DNA from: Paraglaciecola arctica BSs20135
Lineage (GTDB): Bacteria; Pseudomonadota; Gammaproteobacteria; Enterobacterales; Alteromonadaceae
DNA length: 64,000 nt
NCBI RefSeq assembly: GCF_000314995.1
Contig: NZ_BAEO01000010.1
Span: 1-64,000, forward strand
Direction of reading: 5' to 3'
The position numbers and the translations under genes are program-made. The first letter of the stretch is position 1, and every line of letters begins with the position of its first letter. Below are positions 1-10,663 of this stretch, one piece after another. The notes under the pieces are model-generated. The model was given only the letters and a program-made list of their open reading frames with translations. It was not told where the DNA came from and did not search any database.

Positions 1-156
1 ACCACAACTGCCTTCTGGGGCATTTTGCATATAGCCAGATTCTAAAGACTGAACGTTAAACGGGTTAGTGTTAGCTTGAACACTAACCGAAGCAAGTGAG
101 CCGATAACAACTGCACCAAGTGCTGTAGCGATTGCTGTTTTTTTAATTTGTTTCAT
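1..156 (-). CDS. HvfA-like RiPP metallophore precursor (partial)
   Basis: Only the first 52 codons lie in the window; the gene continues beyond base 1. The start is ATG at 156 with a GAGGAT ribosome site nine bases upstream. The product has a lysine-rich start, a hydrophobic segment and an AxA-type cleavage site (VSVQAN), so it is exported. The mature part begins NPFNVQSLESGYM and reaches an EGSCG motif at residues 48-52. This layout (signal peptide, NPF..L.SGY block, then EGxCG motifs) is that of HvfA-family copper-responsive RiPP precursors, whose EGxCG cysteines are modified by HvfB and HvfC. Those partner genes would lie outside the window. Only one EGxCG motif is visible, so the family call is probable rather than certain. 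Confidence 0.6.
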   Translation of the reverse strand, partial: MKQIKKTAIATALGAVVIGSLASVSVQANTNPFNVQSLESGYMQNAPEGSCG

Positions 157-342
157 ATTGGGTATCCTCAAAAATTAGTAGTCAATAAAAAAGATTGTTA
201 AACACTATAGTCTGGTTTCGAAACATTAGACCTAAGGGTAGTTATAATTATTTCAGTTTTTTTCTAAAACGAGTTAATTATCGACAAATTACCCATTTAT
301 TTAGTGAAACAAAACAAGGTGTGGATCAATCAGTGTATTAAG

Positions 343-705
<363 letters not shown>

Positions 706-710
706 TTAAT

Positions 711-1550
711 TCAAAGTCCCGAGTCATATATGGTGGGAATTGGGACTCGTTTATGTTGTGTTTTTACAAAAATAGCGACTAGTTTTTCAGCTATATCAGT
801 TGCTACAACCTTACCTTCTAAAAAATCATCTATTTGGTCATAACTCATACCTAGTGCCTGTTCATCAGTTTTTTGTGGTGCAAGAGATTCTAGATCTGCT
901 GTTGGCGCTTTGTAAATAATGTTGTGAGGTGCACCTAAAAATTCAGCGACCTGTCTTACTTGACGTTTGTTTAAACCAAATAGTGGCGCTAGATCACAGG
1001 CACCATCACCGTATTTTGTATAAAAACCAGTGATATTTTCGGCTGAATGATCTGTGCCTAAAACTAAAGCATCGAGTAAACCGGCAACTTGATACTGGAT
1101 CACCATGCGAGTACGGGCTTTAACATTGCCTTTAACAAAGTCTTGCTTAGATTCGCTGTTAGGAAGCAAGCCAATATCATCAAGGGCTAAACGCGTTTGT
1201 TGATCAATCGCATCTGCACCGGGTTGTATATTCACTGCAAGATTTTGACTAGGCTGAATAAAATCAATTGAAGCTTGGGCGTCGGCTTCATCAGCTTGCA
1301 CGTCATATGGCAATCTTACTGCGACAAATTGGTAACCTTTTTGTTGCTGCTGATTTAACTCATTTACTGCAAGTTGGGCTAAACGACCTAAAGTACAGGA
1401 ATCGATTCCCCCACTTATACCCAAAACCAAGGTTTTACAGCCACTACTAATAAGCTGGGATTTGATAAAATTAACCCGCCGTTCAACCTCATAATTAACA
1501 TCGATTTTAGGTAAAACCCGCATTTGTTCTATAACAGTACTCGTTTGCAT
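711..1550 (-). CDS. nadE: NH3-dependent NAD+ synthetase
   Basis: The enzyme makes NAD+ from nicotinic acid adenine dinucleotide, ATP and ammonia in the cytoplasm, the last step of NAD synthesis. The PP-loop motif SGGIDS is at residues 46-51, and the [14 protein letters not shown] and KAPTADLE segments of the ammonia-dependent family follow. At about 279 residues it matches the short bacterial form without a glutaminase domain. The frame stays open to a TTG at 1562, but ATG at 1550 is preferred because GAGGG lies six bases upstream. It is the first gene of a probable nadE-glnB operon. Confidence 0.95.
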   Translation of the reverse strand: MQTSTVIEQMRVLPKIDVNYEVERRVNFIKSQLISSGCKTLVLGISGGIDSCTLGRLAQLAVNELNQQQQKGYQFVAVRLPYDVQADEADAQASIDFIQPSQNLAVNIQPGADAIDQQTRLALDDIGLLPNSESKQDFVKGNVKARTRMVIQYQVAGLLDALVLGTDHSAENITGFYTKYGDGACDLAPLFGLNKRQVRQVAEFLGAPHNIIYKAPTADLESLAPQKTDEQALGMSYDQIDDFLEGKVVATDIAEKLVAIFVKTQHKRVPIPTIYDSGL

Positions 1551-1743
1551 TTTTTCCCTCAATATCTCATGCCACTCAAAAAAATTCAGCTAGGTCGGTT
1601 ATTTCCGCCCTTAACACTATCATTGGTTTTAACCTGAAAGTCAGTTACAGCTTAATATTATCAACATGTGTATGTTAATCCTAACCTTTGATAATTATTT
1701 CATACCCTAAAAGTTCAGAAATAGTTTATCGTAAGTAATAACG

Positions 1744-1790
1744 ATCACCTTAAGTCATTCCAATCTCAAAGGGCAATGACTTAAGGTGAT
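1744..1790. repeat. Perfect 16-bp inverted repeat upstream of the pseudopilin gene
   Basis: The arm ATCACCTTAAGTCATT (1744-1759) is repeated exactly in reverse complement at 1775-1790 around a 15-base loop. No T-tract follows on the plus strand, so it is not a normal intrinsic terminator. It ends 26 bases before the pseudopilin start codon, where a hairpin in the 5' UTR or a paired operator would be plausible. Confidence 0.7.
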
Positions 1791-1816
1791 TGTTCTAAAT
1801 TACTGGAGTGCATAAC

Positions 1817-2359
1817 GTGAAACAACAAAAAGGTGTAACACTGATAGAGTTAATGATCACTGTCTCCATTGTGGCAATAATACTGGCATTTGTTGGCCCA
1901 AGTATTCAAAGCATCTTAATAAAAAACCGAATTGTGGCTGAAATTAACGAAATTAGTTCGGTGATCCAATATGCCAGGCACCATGCAATAGACGAACAAG
2001 CCCAAGTTGTGGTCTGTCCATCAACTGATTACTCTGTATGTTCTGAAGACTGGAATGATCCGAAAATAGTATTTATTGATGATAACGATGACGAGATCCG
2101 CGACGTAGGAGAAGAGTTATTAGTCTCTGTCGGCGCGACGTCTAAATCTAGTTTGATGACAAACACTACCGATACCATTAAGTTTACTGGTACCGGTGAA
2201 GCCAATCAAGCCACTGAAATTTTACTTTGTCATAAAGACGGAGAAGCAAAATACGCCCGTTCATTGTCAGTTACCTTGCAAGGAAGAGTAAAAATGAGTA
2301 CCGACAGTGACAAAAATGGCGTAAACGAAAATGCTGCTGGTAACGAGCTGTCCTGTTAA
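1817..2359 (+). CDS. FimT/GspH-family type IV pseudopilin
   Basis: This is a minor pilin-like protein, processed by prepilin peptidase and assembled with a type IV pilus or type II secretion pseudopilus. The N-terminus KQQKG followed by VTLIELMITV is a class III prepilin signal: the peptidase should cut after the glycine, the mature residue is valine instead of the usual phenylalanine, and Glu5 is present in the hydrophobic helix. About 180 residues is typical of the GspH/FimT group. GTG at 1817 is chosen over GTG at 1808 because GGAG at 1804-1807 is well spaced for it and it gives a normal short leader. No other pilus genes adjoin it, so it is a solitary copy. The C-terminal half is acidic and has several cysteines. 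Confidence 0.85.
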   Translation: MKQQKGVTLIELMITVSIVAIILAFVGPSIQSILIKNRIVAEINEISSVIQYARHHAIDEQAQVVVCPSTDYSVCSEDWNDPKIVFIDDNDDEIRDVGEELLVSVGATSKSSLMTNTTDTIKFTGTGEANQATEILLCHKDGEAKYARSLSVTLQGRVKMSTDSDKNGVNENAAGNELSC

Positions 2360-2591
2360 TTATCACCGTTAATTAAATTAATAATAATATCATTTAACTA
2401 TCCTTTAGCGATTTACTCTTGGCGGCTCGCATCAAACCAAGAGTCGTACCCAGCGGTTGCGAAATTTAAATTCAAATACCTATAAAAACCACCTAGTTGT
2501 CATATTAATTTCCTATTATTGTTCTACTATGCTCAGATCCCTTATCAATAAACACTAACGACTATTACGTCAGACTATAAAAGGAGTGAAT

Positions 2592-2975
2592 ATGCGGTTA
2601 CTGCACACTATGCTGCGAGTCGGCAATCTGCAAACTTCAATTGATTTTTACACCAAACTTATGGGTATGAAGTTGCTTAGGCAAAGTGAAAATACAGAAT
2701 ACCAATATTCTTTGGCTTTTATAGGATATGGTGAAGAGTCCGATACAACTGTCTTAGAGCTAACCTATAACTGGGGTAAAGATAACTACGATATGGGTGA
2801 AGCCTTTGGTCATATTGCTATTGCAGTAGATGATATCTATGCCATATGCGAGTCTATTGAGCAAAAAGGTGGCGACGTATATCGTAAACCTGGCCCAGTA
2901 AAAGGCGGTAAATCGGTTATCGCTTTTGTGCGGGATCCAGACGGTTATGCAATCGAATTAATTGAACGTAAATAA
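2592..2975 (+). CDS. gloA: Lactoylglutathione lyase (glyoxalase I)
   Basis: The enzyme isomerises the methylglyoxal-glutathione hemithioacetal to S-lactoylglutathione, the first step of methylglyoxal detoxification. The 127-residue protein begins [10 protein letters not shown] like E. coli GloA. The four metal ligands of the Ni-dependent family fall at the same positions: H5, E56, H74 and E122. ATG at 2592 is chosen for this match and for AAGGAG at 2581-2586; an in-frame GTG at 2586 lies inside the ribosome site. The next gene, glpQ, starts 10 bases after the stop. Confidence 0.97.
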   Translation: MRLLHTMLRVGNLQTSIDFYTKLMGMKLLRQSENTEYQYSLAFIGYGEESDTTVLELTYNWGKDNYDMGEAFGHIAIAVDDIYAICESIEQKGGDVYRKPGPVKGGKSVIAFVRDPDGYAIELIERK

Positions 2976-2985
2976 AGTGAATATT

Positions 2986-3987
2986 ATGAAATACTACCTT
3001 TTAGGAATACTAATTATGGTTTCTTCTTGTCAGGTGATCCCACCTAAACCTTTAGTGAATGCCGCTAAACCTTTGGTCATTGCACACCGAGGTGCGCCCG
3101 GCTATTTACCTGAACACACTCTTGAATCTGTTACTTTAGCCTATGCACAAGGCGCTGATTTTATTGAGCAAGATTTGGTAGTGACTAAGGATTCAAAATT
3201 AATAGTTTTACATGACATACATCTTGAAACTGTCACTAACGTCGAGCAAGTATTCCCAACTAGAAAACGCCAAGATGGCCGTTATTATGCGTTAGATTTC
3301 ACCTTGGCTGAATTGAAGACTCTTATTGTTCATGAGCGCCAAGATGCAGAAGGCAAACAAGTTTTTCCAAATCGCTATCAAGGCAAAGGCGAGTTTCACA
3401 TTGCGACTTTTGAAGATCAAATTGAATTGATCCAACAACTCAATCGTCAGTTCAACAAAAATACTGGCTTCTACCCTGAGATAAAATCCCCTGCTTGGCA
3501 TAAAGAGCAAGGTGTAGATATTAGCCAACTGGTAATGGCTATGTTGCGAAAGCATGACTTAGATGATGGGAATAAAAACATTTATGTTCAGTGTTTTGAT
3601 TTTGCTGAAACTCAGCGGTTACGCAATGACCTAGGCGCAAAAGTAAAACTAATACAACTCATTGCCGAAAATGATTGGTTAGAATCACCTAGCGATTATG
3701 AGGTATTAAAAACACCACAGGGATTAGCAGCAATAGCCAAAGTGGCTCAGGGCATCGGTCCTTGGTTACCTCAACTAGTCGATCTCAAAACAATGCAGCC
3801 CACTGGTTATGTGAAACAAGCACATATTGCAGGACTGCAAGTGCATCCTTATACGTTTCGTAAAGACGCATTACCAGACAATCTAGATACACAACAAACA
3901 CTTCAATTATTATTTAATGATTTAAAAGTGGATGGTCTGTTCACTGATTTCACAGACACTGTGGTTAATTATTTACTAATTGATTAG
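2986..3987 (+). CDS. glpQ: Glycerophosphodiester phosphodiesterase, lipoprotein form
   Basis: The enzyme hydrolyses deacylated phospholipids (glycerophosphodiesters) to glycerol-3-phosphate and an alcohol in the periplasm. The catalytic HRGAPGYLPEHT segment is near residue 38, followed by DFIEQDLV and HD, the GDPD metal and acid-base residues. The N-terminus is a short hydrophobic signal ending in a lipobox-like VSSC, which suggests a lipid-anchored protein rather than the soluble periplasmic E. coli GlpQ. About 333 residues is normal. ATG at 2986 is used because it places the lipobox correctly; in-frame TTG and GTG codons lie just upstream. Confidence 0.92.
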   Translation: MKYYLLGILIMVSSCQVIPPKPLVNAAKPLVIAHRGAPGYLPEHTLESVTLAYAQGADFIEQDLVVTKDSKLIVLHDIHLETVTNVEQVFPTRKRQDGRYYALDFTLAELKTLIVHERQDAEGKQVFPNRYQGKGEFHIATFEDQIELIQQLNRQFNKNTGFYPEIKSPAWHKEQGVDISQLVMAMLRKHDLDDGNKNIYVQCFDFAETQRLRNDLGAKVKLIQLIAENDWLESPSDYEVLKTPQGLAAIAKVAQGIGPWLPQLVDLKTMQPTGYVKQAHIAGLQVHPYTFRKDALPDNLDTQQTLQLLFNDLKVDGLFTDFTDTVVNYLLID

Positions 3988-4870
3988 TAAACAGTTGTAA
4001 ACAATGATTAATCAAATACAAACCTAGAATAACTAAAATGCATGTATAAATAATTAATCTAAATTTTGTCACCTTTAAGGTATGTTAAAATATACATAGG
4101 TATGTATTATTAACATTAAATAACTATTGTTTAGGTAAGTAAAAAACACATATTCATATGCTCCTATATTGGTTTTTTTTAAATTCAAAAATCGAAATCA
4201 ACCAATATTTTTTTAAGAAAAAAAATCTTTTATCAAAACAAATATTTTTGTGGGAAATACCATGAATCACATAAATTTTGGCTAAAACAATAATCAATAA
4301 AAATGTATTTTTATGTGGAAAATGAAAGCAAAACATCCCCTATGCCTAACTAATCTATTTAACTGACTATTTATATTTTTTCAGATTAAACCTTTGTTTT
4401 AACAGTTTTGTATATTGCAGCAACCAAATACTTTAGCTCAGGGTTTCAACGGTTCCACATAAAGTATTCAGCACATTTACCTTACCTTTATTTTACCTTT
4501 AATTCACAAAATGAGAATTTAAAACTCAGTGCCATATTTGTTATTTTTAGCCTTGATTGGAACAAATAACTTAGCTCAGTAATAAGTTATTTAACTAGAT
4601 AATAATCCTATAGCCTAATGACAATAGTTTTGAGTTTATTAAGTAGATAATCATAGACAAAATACAATCTTTAAACTGCTTAAATTCATAAATACATCTA
4701 CATAAAAAAACAATCAGTTATCACCGAATAATTTCTGTTAGTCACTCAAATCAATATTAGCTAGAACTAGACTTTAGTCTAAGAGACTACATAAATGGCT
4801 TTGTGTAACATTTAGCAAATCAGTCTTTGAGACTCTCAAATTAAAATAATGTTTTTAAACAGGAAATAAT
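3988..4870. other. Long AT-rich intergenic region
   Basis: About 880 bases with no convincing gene. The sequence is strongly AT-rich, with runs of A and T near 4170-4230 and frequent stops in all frames. The only longer open frame (minus strand, 4154-4336) is low in complexity and lacks a ribosome site. The part nearest 4870 probably carries the promoter of the following outer-membrane protein gene. No tRNA-like or clear ncRNA-like fold was recognised by eye. Confidence 0.6.
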
Positions 4871-5335
4871 ATGAAATCCCCAAATACAATTTTGTTATCT
4901 GCATTACTGCTAATAAGCTCAAGTGATGTATGTGCTGTGGGTGATGCGCACCACTTTCCTGGTATATTTATTGGCTATACAAATGCACAAGATGAAACCA
5001 ACTTTACCTATGGGGTCGAATATGAATATAAATTCGACCAAACTTGGGGGCTAGGTGCAGTCTATGAAAAAACAGACAATGCACATCATGGTGATGGAGT
5101 AACAGTTACCTTAGCACAGTTTTTTTATCACCCATTAAGTAACGTCAGGATGGGAGTTGGCTTAGGTAAGGAAAAAATTGGAGGCGCTCACCCTCATTCA
5201 CAAGACTTGTATCGTATTAGTGCGAACTACGATTTTCATGCTGGCGATTTTGGAATAGAGCCGACAGTGGCAATTGACTTTATAGATGGAGAGCAGGCCT
5301 ATGTATTGGGAGTGGCTTTTAGTAGGCCATTCTAA
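4871..5335 (+). CDS. Small outer-membrane beta-barrel protein, unknown function
   Basis: A 154-residue protein with a signal peptide (hydrophobic residues 8-18, cleavage probably after DVCA). The mature part alternates short aromatic/glycine strands such as FIGYTN, YGVEYEYKF, WGLGAVYEK and MGVGLGKEK, and ends in phenylalanine, all typical of a small outer-membrane barrel. Histidines are frequent (HH near residue 27, AHHGDG, AHPHSQ), so metal binding is possible but unproven. AGGAAA lies at 4861-4866 before the ATG. It stands alone after a long AT-rich gap. No specific family was recognised. Confidence 0.75.
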   Translation: MKSPNTILLSALLLISSSDVCAVGDAHHFPGIFIGYTNAQDETNFTYGVEYEYKFDQTWGLGAVYEKTDNAHHGDGVTVTLAQFFYHPLSNVRMGVGLGKEKIGGAHPHSQDLYRISANYDFHAGDFGIEPTVAIDFIDGEQAYVLGVAFSRPF

Positions 5336-5566
5336 TTCTTTTACGTGACTAAATTTACCCATGAAATAACCAAATAAAACGTCTCCGATTATCGCATGGG
5401 ATATAAAAATCTAGATATGTTACCCCCTATTAGATACAAGGATTCTGATATTTTTAAAGCGCATAGATAGCATTATTGATCTCGCGCTATTGCCTAGTCC
5501 TGCAATTGAGTTGAAGGAGCACTTTAATCGCAATAATAATTTTAACTTAAAGAAAGAGAAGAGCGA

Positions 5567-7252
5567 ATGTTAAAGCGTTTAAAGATCAGTCAAAAAATTT
5601 ACGTATTGGGCTTTATTCAACTCATACTAATGCTCATTATGGGGATAATCGCGTTAAGTCAAATGGCTAAGATTGGTGTCGAATTAGTTGATATTGCTGA
5701 AGAACACATTCCTCTCGGAGCTAAGGTAACCCATATTACTGAGTTGCAACTTGAACAAGCAATTTTGATTGAACGAACGTTATTCTATAAATCTCTCAAT
5801 TCGCAAAATAGTAATGTTGACTCGGTAAAATTGATTAACCTCAATAAAAAGGTATCCGAACTGACACATACTATCGAAAAAGACATAATAAGCATCAAAA
5901 CCTTTGTTAGCAAAGCTATTGAAATTGTTCATACTGAAGAAGTGAAAAATGAGTACCGCCACGTTTTGGTCGTATTAAACAACGTACAAGAGCGGTATAA
6001 AATATTAATCAATAAAATTGAAGGCTTTAACTTACTAAATAATGCTGACGAGCTTATTGAGCTTTCGTCCAAATTCGAGAAAATACAGAGTTCGTTACAA
6101 CAAGAACTTATTGATTTATCAACAGAAATCCAAAAGTTCACGCTAAGTGCATCATTAAAAGCGGAACATGACGAACAGACTGGTATTATTTGGATATCCG
6201 TAGCTTTTATCATTTCACTAGCAGTAGGCTTGGTTTTGCCATTTGTTATTAGTCAATCTATCGTTAAACCGATCAATTTATTATCTTCTCGGTTGGCAGA
6301 AATTGCCAATGGTGATGGGGATCTAACAGTCAGATTAGATGAAAAATCCAAGGATGAAACAGGAGATGTTGCTCGGGCATTTAATCAATTTATTAGTGTA
6401 TTGAGAACACTAATCAGCAATACCAATAATCAGGCTGATGAATTAGGAAAATCTGCTGAAGTAGCATTAGAGGCTATGCGCAGCACCGCTTCAAATGTTG
6501 ACAATCAACGAACAGAAACGGAAATGGTTGCTACAGCGGTAAATGAAATGAGTACTGCCACACAGGAAGTAGCTCGAAATGCAGCCCATGCTGCAGACGT
6601 GACAGAGAATGTAAAAGACAAAGTATCTGAAGGTAAAAAAGATGCGATAGAAACTCAAACTATTATCAAACAATTGTCTGAAGAAGTAACCGAAGCATCA
6701 CAGGTAATAGCAAGTTTAGTAGAGGAAACGAATAACATAGGCAATGTACTAGAATCGATTCAGGGTATTGCTGCACAGACTAACTTGTTGGCACTTAATG
6801 CCGCAATTGAGGCTGCCAGAGCAGGTGAAACAGGGCGTGGTTTCGCAGTGGTAGCTGACGAAGTGCGAACATTGGCGCAGCGTACCCAAACTTCTACTGT
6901 TGATATTCAAGACTTATTAGTGAGACTTAAAACAGAAGCAAACAACGCAGTAACCAGCATGTACAAAGGCACTGAAAGTGCTGATTTATGTATCGAGAAA
7001 AGTGCAAAAACCAGCCAGACATTTGAAGATGCTGCAAATTTTGTAGCACAAATTTCAGATTTAAATGCACAGATTGCCACTGCTGCTGAAGAACAATCGG
7101 TGGTGGCAGAGGAAATAAATAAGAACATTGTTAAGATTAGTGGACTCGCTGATATAACAGCCCAAGGAGCAAAGTCCACATCAGAAGCCAATTCAAAGAT
7201 TGCTGAAAACGTAAATGATTTACATAACAACTTGAGTGTATTTAAAGTCTAA
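5567..7252 (+). CDS. Methyl-accepting chemotaxis protein
   Basis: A 561-residue inner-membrane chemoreceptor that passes ligand signals to CheW/CheA. TM1 is at about residues 12-32, then a helical periplasmic domain of about 170 residues, TM2 at about 206-228, a HAMP domain with the GDGDLTVRL motif, and a long cytoplasmic coiled coil. The conserved hairpin tip is complete ([16 protein letters not shown] followed by [12 protein letters not shown]). The all-helical sensor region suggests a four-helix-bundle type whose ligand cannot be predicted. It is a single gene without che neighbours, preceded by a purine-rich ribosome site (AGAGAAGAG). Confidence 0.93.
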   Translation: MLKRLKISQKIYVLGFIQLILMLIMGIIALSQMAKIGVELVDIAEEHIPLGAKVTHITELQLEQAILIERTLFYKSLNSQNSNVDSVKLINLNKKVSELTHTIEKDIISIKTFVSKAIEIVHTEEVKNEYRHVLVVLNNVQERYKILINKIEGFNLLNNADELIELSSKFEKIQSSLQQELIDLSTEIQKFTLSASLKAEHDEQTGIIWISVAFIISLAVGLVLPFVISQSIVKPINLLSSRLAEIANGDGDLTVRLDEKSKDETGDVARAFNQFISVLRTLISNTNNQADELGKSAEVALEAMRSTASNVDNQRTETEMVATAVNEMSTATQEVARNAAHAADVTENVKDKVSEGKKDAIETQTIIKQLSEEVTEASQVIASLVEETNNIGNVLESIQGIAAQTNLLALNAAIEAARAGETGRGFAVVADEVRTLAQRTQTSTVDIQDLLVRLKTEANNAVTSMYKGTESADLCIEKSAKTSQTFEDAANFVAQISDLNAQIATAAEEQSVVAEEINKNIVKISGLADITAQGAKSTSEANSKIAENVNDLHNNLSVFKV

Positions 7253-7518
7253 TTTAAATTTAAATTACTAACCTGAACTCTGTTTTTGACACATCGCGTT
7301 CCTAAAAACAAATGCAAAAATAACACTCTGTGAGAAAATTGTAGTTGCATTGCGATGACAGTGAACACATCCAGTACTGGACGGTATGACTAATCCAGAG
7401 TTAAGGTTTACTAACGAATAACGTTGAATTGGCATAAGACAATATTGGAAGAAGAGCGCCACCTTTTCTAGTTCGATTGAATCACGTTCAACAACGAATA
7501 TCTTCTGCATGAAATAGA

Positions 7519-8631
7519 TTACTGCCTAAGGTCAAAGTCACCAATTAACATATTTTGTCCATTAATAATTACTTCAACCTTGTGTAACCCTGGATACAAA
7601 GTACGTGTGGTCATAGGTTTTAATGACACTTTTTTAGAAAACTTAAGCGACTCGTTAGGCTCTAGTTCAACAGCTTTAAGTTTGAATACTTTAGGATTAG
7701 CTTTGCCGTTGGCTTTAATAAAGTGAATCGAAAAATCGACCATTAATGCAGCCGTATTATGAGCTTGATTAACTAACTCAAAACTAATTTGAACGCTAGC
7801 TCCCATCTTGGCTTTTTCTGGTGTAATTGCCACATTTTGTATTTTAACATCGGCTTTGCTTCCATAACCCAACGCCTGTAGCGCACCTTGCTCACCACGT
7901 TTTATCGCACTACGTAACGCATGTTTTACTAGCCATTCTCTATTTTTAGACGCACCTTTTAACCATTTTGTCGCTATGTCAGCTAAAAGCTCTGGATGAT
8001 CTTTACCAATATCATTAAGGTTGTTAGCGACTGAACGCCTTACGTACAACTCAGTATCGTCTTTCAGTAGCTCTAATAATTCAATAACAGGTGATGGGTC
8101 TTGAATAAACTCAGGTAATCGAGACGCCCATGGCAAACGAGGGCGAGTACCTTCAGATACCAATCGCCTAACATGTTCATTTGAATCGGTGGCCCATTTT
8201 GCTAACAGCGCTAAACACTTTTCAGGATAACGTTGAATGAAAGGCCTTATCGCAAATTCAGAGGTAAACCTTTGTGTTAATTGATAATGGGCTTGCATTG
8301 AAATATCAAAATTATCTAAACCATTGTCAGTAACATAGATGGTGTGGGGCATAAATATAAATGACGCTAGGCTATTGTTTTCGTCGTGCTCAACAGGCGG
8401 TTCCATAGACGCCAATAAAATCGTGACTGCTTTCTCAAAATCATCAGGAAGAAAAACCTTTAACGCTGCGGCAATTTTTCGCCCTCGATCCATCAGTTCA
8501 AGCTGGTCATAACCTTGCCGTACATGACTAACAAAACCTTGGGGATCAAATCTAGGATGCACTTCGAAAATCATCTTACTAATTTTTTCAGCGACCTCTA
8601 TAGGGTATTTATTTTTAAGCGATTCTGCCAA
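7519..8631 (-). CDS. AlkC-like DNA alkylation repair glycosylase
   Basis: The product resembles the AlkC branch of the AlkC/AlkD superfamily, which removes alkylated bases from DNA. The first ~250 residues are HEAT-like helical repeats with HVRRLVSEGTRPRLPW and LYVRRSVANNLNDIGKDHPE, typical of the family's DNA-binding concave face. The last ~110 residues are a beta-rich Ig-like domain, which separates AlkC from the shorter AlkD. The length of 370 residues fits AlkC. The start is TTG at 8631 with GAGAG upstream; no in-frame ATG precedes the conserved part. It stands alone. Confidence 0.8.
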   Translation of the reverse strand: MAESLKNKYPIEVAEKISKMIFEVHPRFDPQGFVSHVRQGYDQLELMDRGRKIAAALKVFLPDDFEKAVTILLASMEPPVEHDENNSLASFIFMPHTIYVTDNGLDNFDISMQAHYQLTQRFTSEFAIRPFIQRYPEKCLALLAKWATDSNEHVRRLVSEGTRPRLPWASRLPEFIQDPSPVIELLELLKDDTELYVRRSVANNLNDIGKDHPELLADIATKWLKGASKNREWLVKHALRSAIKRGEQGALQALGYGSKADVKIQNVAITPEKAKMGASVQISFELVNQAHNTAALMVDFSIHFIKANGKANPKVFKLKAVELEPNESLKFSKKVSLKPMTTRTLYPGLHKVEVIINGQNMLIGDFDLRQ

Positions 8632-8771
8632 GTTTTTACTCTCTAGTATTTTGTGTCAGCGAATTGAGCTCTCAAAAATAAGGGGCTACTTCTTTAAACC
8701 GATTGCCTTCTTTTAGCTGCAAGATACACAAACATTTTGCGCTCAAATCAATGACTTTTTTGAACAGATAT

Positions 8772-10400
8772 CTAAATGGGTATTGGTTGATATTGCTGCT
8801 TAATCAAATCCGCACAACGCTCTGCAATCATAATAGTGGGAGCATTAGTATTGCCACCAACAAGTGTGGGCATAACTGAGGCATCAACGACTCTTAAGCC
8901 TTTAATACCTTTTACTTTAAGCTCTGGATCTACCACTGTCATTACATCGTCTATATTACCCATTTTACAGGTGCCTACTGGGTGATAAATGGTTTCGCCT
9001 TTTTTACGGATAAAAGCCAATATTTGTTCGTCGGTTTGTGCCTCTGGACCAGGGCCAATTTCCCAAGATTGGTATTTTTCAAAGGATGGTGCGGCTAAAA
9101 TTTTTCTGGCGCGGCGTACTCCGTCAATCATCACTTTTTGATCGTCAGGATGTTCGAGATAATGAGGGTCAATCATCGCAAGATCCTGTGGATCCTTGGA
9201 ACGTAATTTGATTTCACCTCGGCTTTTTGGATACAGACCACATACATGCACCCCATATCCATAACCAAAGGCTGTTGTACGACCATGGTTCAGCAAAATG
9301 GCTGGTAAAAAATGATATTGAATATCCGGAATATCACCGGCACTTTGGGTTTTATCAAAACCTCCAGCCTCAGCAACATTGCTGGTCAACAAACCTTTGC
9401 GATTAAACCAATAATTAAACGCCGCTTTCACATAACGAGGAATAAGCGCCAGTGAAATAGAATAACTTTCGCGACTTTTGCAGCGATGCTGGACTATGGC
9501 ATCAAGGTGATCTTGTAGGTTTTGCCCTACTCCTGGTAAATCCGCAATTATTTCAATGCCTTTTTCTGCTAAATGCGCTTTTGGTCCTAGACCAGACAAC
9601 ATTAGAACTTGTGGTGAGTTGATTGCTCCCGCTGATAACAACACTTCTTTAGTGGCAGTTAGTTCAATAAACTCACCATTAAGTTGCAGTTTTACCCCTG
9701 TTGCCACTGAATCGTTAATTTGAATTTTCTCAACTAAGGCGTCAGTTATAACAGTTAAATTAGACCGTGTTAAAGCAGGCGTTAAATATCCTTTAGCTGT
9801 AGAACAACGCTGCCCATTTTCTTGGGTAACCTGATAAAAGCCTAATCCTTCTCGCTCCCTACTATTAAAATCAGTGACTTTAGCAAGACCAATGTCTTGT
9901 GCTGCATCAACGAAGGAGTTAGCAAGAGGATTGGTATGACGTAAGTCACTGACACTTAGGTACCCGTCTGCGCCGTGAAGTTCGCTTTCACCATGTTGTT
10001 GTTTCTCAGACTTCTTAAAATAAGGTAACACCGTTTGCCAATCCCATCCTTTGGCGCCCATTTCACTCCATAAATCATAATCTTCTGGCACACCGCGTAT
10101 GTAACACATGGCATTGAGCGAACTTGAACCACCCAATACCTTGCCTCTTGGCCAAAAAAGCTTACGATCATTTAAATGAGATTGTGGCTCAGTATTGTAT
10201 TCCCAACCTAAATTTGTCATACGGGAAAGAAAAGCCAGACCAAAAGGAATATGAATAAACGGGCTTTTATCTTTACCGCCAGCTTCAATTAAACACACAC
10301 TAAACTGACTCTTTTCTGTTAGTCGCGCCGCTAAAGTAGCGCCAGCTGAACCGGCACCTATGATAATAAAGTCGAACTCTGTTTGAGAAAGTTTTTGCAT
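8772..10400 (-). CDS. GMC-family FAD-dependent oxidoreductase (choline/alcohol dehydrogenase type)
   Basis: A 542-residue flavoenzyme of the glucose-methanol-choline family, which oxidises an alcohol to an aldehyde. The ADP-binding motif IIIGAGSAG is at residues 12-20. The PROSITE-type signatures RGKVLGGSSSLNAM and GAINSPQVLMLSGLGP and the C-terminal active-site region YHPVGTCKMG ... GGNTNAPTIMIAERCADLI are all present. It resembles both BetA and AlkJ, and sequence alone does not settle the substrate. No betB or betI is adjacent, so a role with medium- or long-chain alcohols is as likely as choline oxidation. The start is ATG at 10400. Confidence 0.88.
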   Translation of the reverse strand: MQKLSQTEFDFIIIGAGSAGATLAARLTEKSQFSVCLIEAGGKDKSPFIHIPFGLAFLSRMTNLGWEYNTEPQSHLNDRKLFWPRGKVLGGSSSLNAMCYIRGVPEDYDLWSEMGAKGWDWQTVLPYFKKSEKQQHGESELHGADGYLSVSDLRHTNPLANSFVDAAQDIGLAKVTDFNSREREGLGFYQVTQENGQRCSTAKGYLTPALTRSNLTVITDALVEKIQINDSVATGVKLQLNGEFIELTATKEVLLSAGAINSPQVLMLSGLGPKAHLAEKGIEIIADLPGVGQNLQDHLDAIVQHRCKSRESYSISLALIPRYVKAAFNYWFNRKGLLTSNVAEAGGFDKTQSAGDIPDIQYHFLPAILLNHGRTTAFGYGYGVHVCGLYPKSRGEIKLRSKDPQDLAMIDPHYLEHPDDQKVMIDGVRRARKILAAPSFEKYQSWEIGPGPEAQTDEQILAFIRKKGETIYHPVGTCKMGNIDDVMTVVDPELKVKGIKGLRVVDASVMPTLVGGNTNAPTIMIAERCADLIKQQYQPIPI

Positions 10401-10663
10401 TAATCGGCTACTTATTTGAAACTTAGAATAATGTGAATTGTTGCCTTTAGGGTACCGTTAAAACAGAGTTATCACCTGTCACAGCACCAACAACACTCAT
10501 CTGATGTCATACCAGTTAGTGTATCAAAAAAGCTATCTTAGTGTTACTTTCCTGTAAACTTGAAGCTGTCCTAGCGGAATAACTTTATACAATAAAATTC
10601 AATTAGTTATAAAATATATATTGGGCAAAGCATTATCATTAATATCAATGGAGAAGCATTAGT

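Noticed and set aside
4154-4336. 60-codon minus-strand frame in the AT-rich gap
   Set aside because: Low complexity, rich in F, I, K and N as expected of random AT-rich DNA, and no ribosome site.
7268-7510. 80-codon minus-strand frame eight bases after the AlkC-like gene, with a CVHCH motif
   Set aside because: No ribosome site, no signal peptide for a cytochrome, and composition unlike neighbouring genes; most likely chance.
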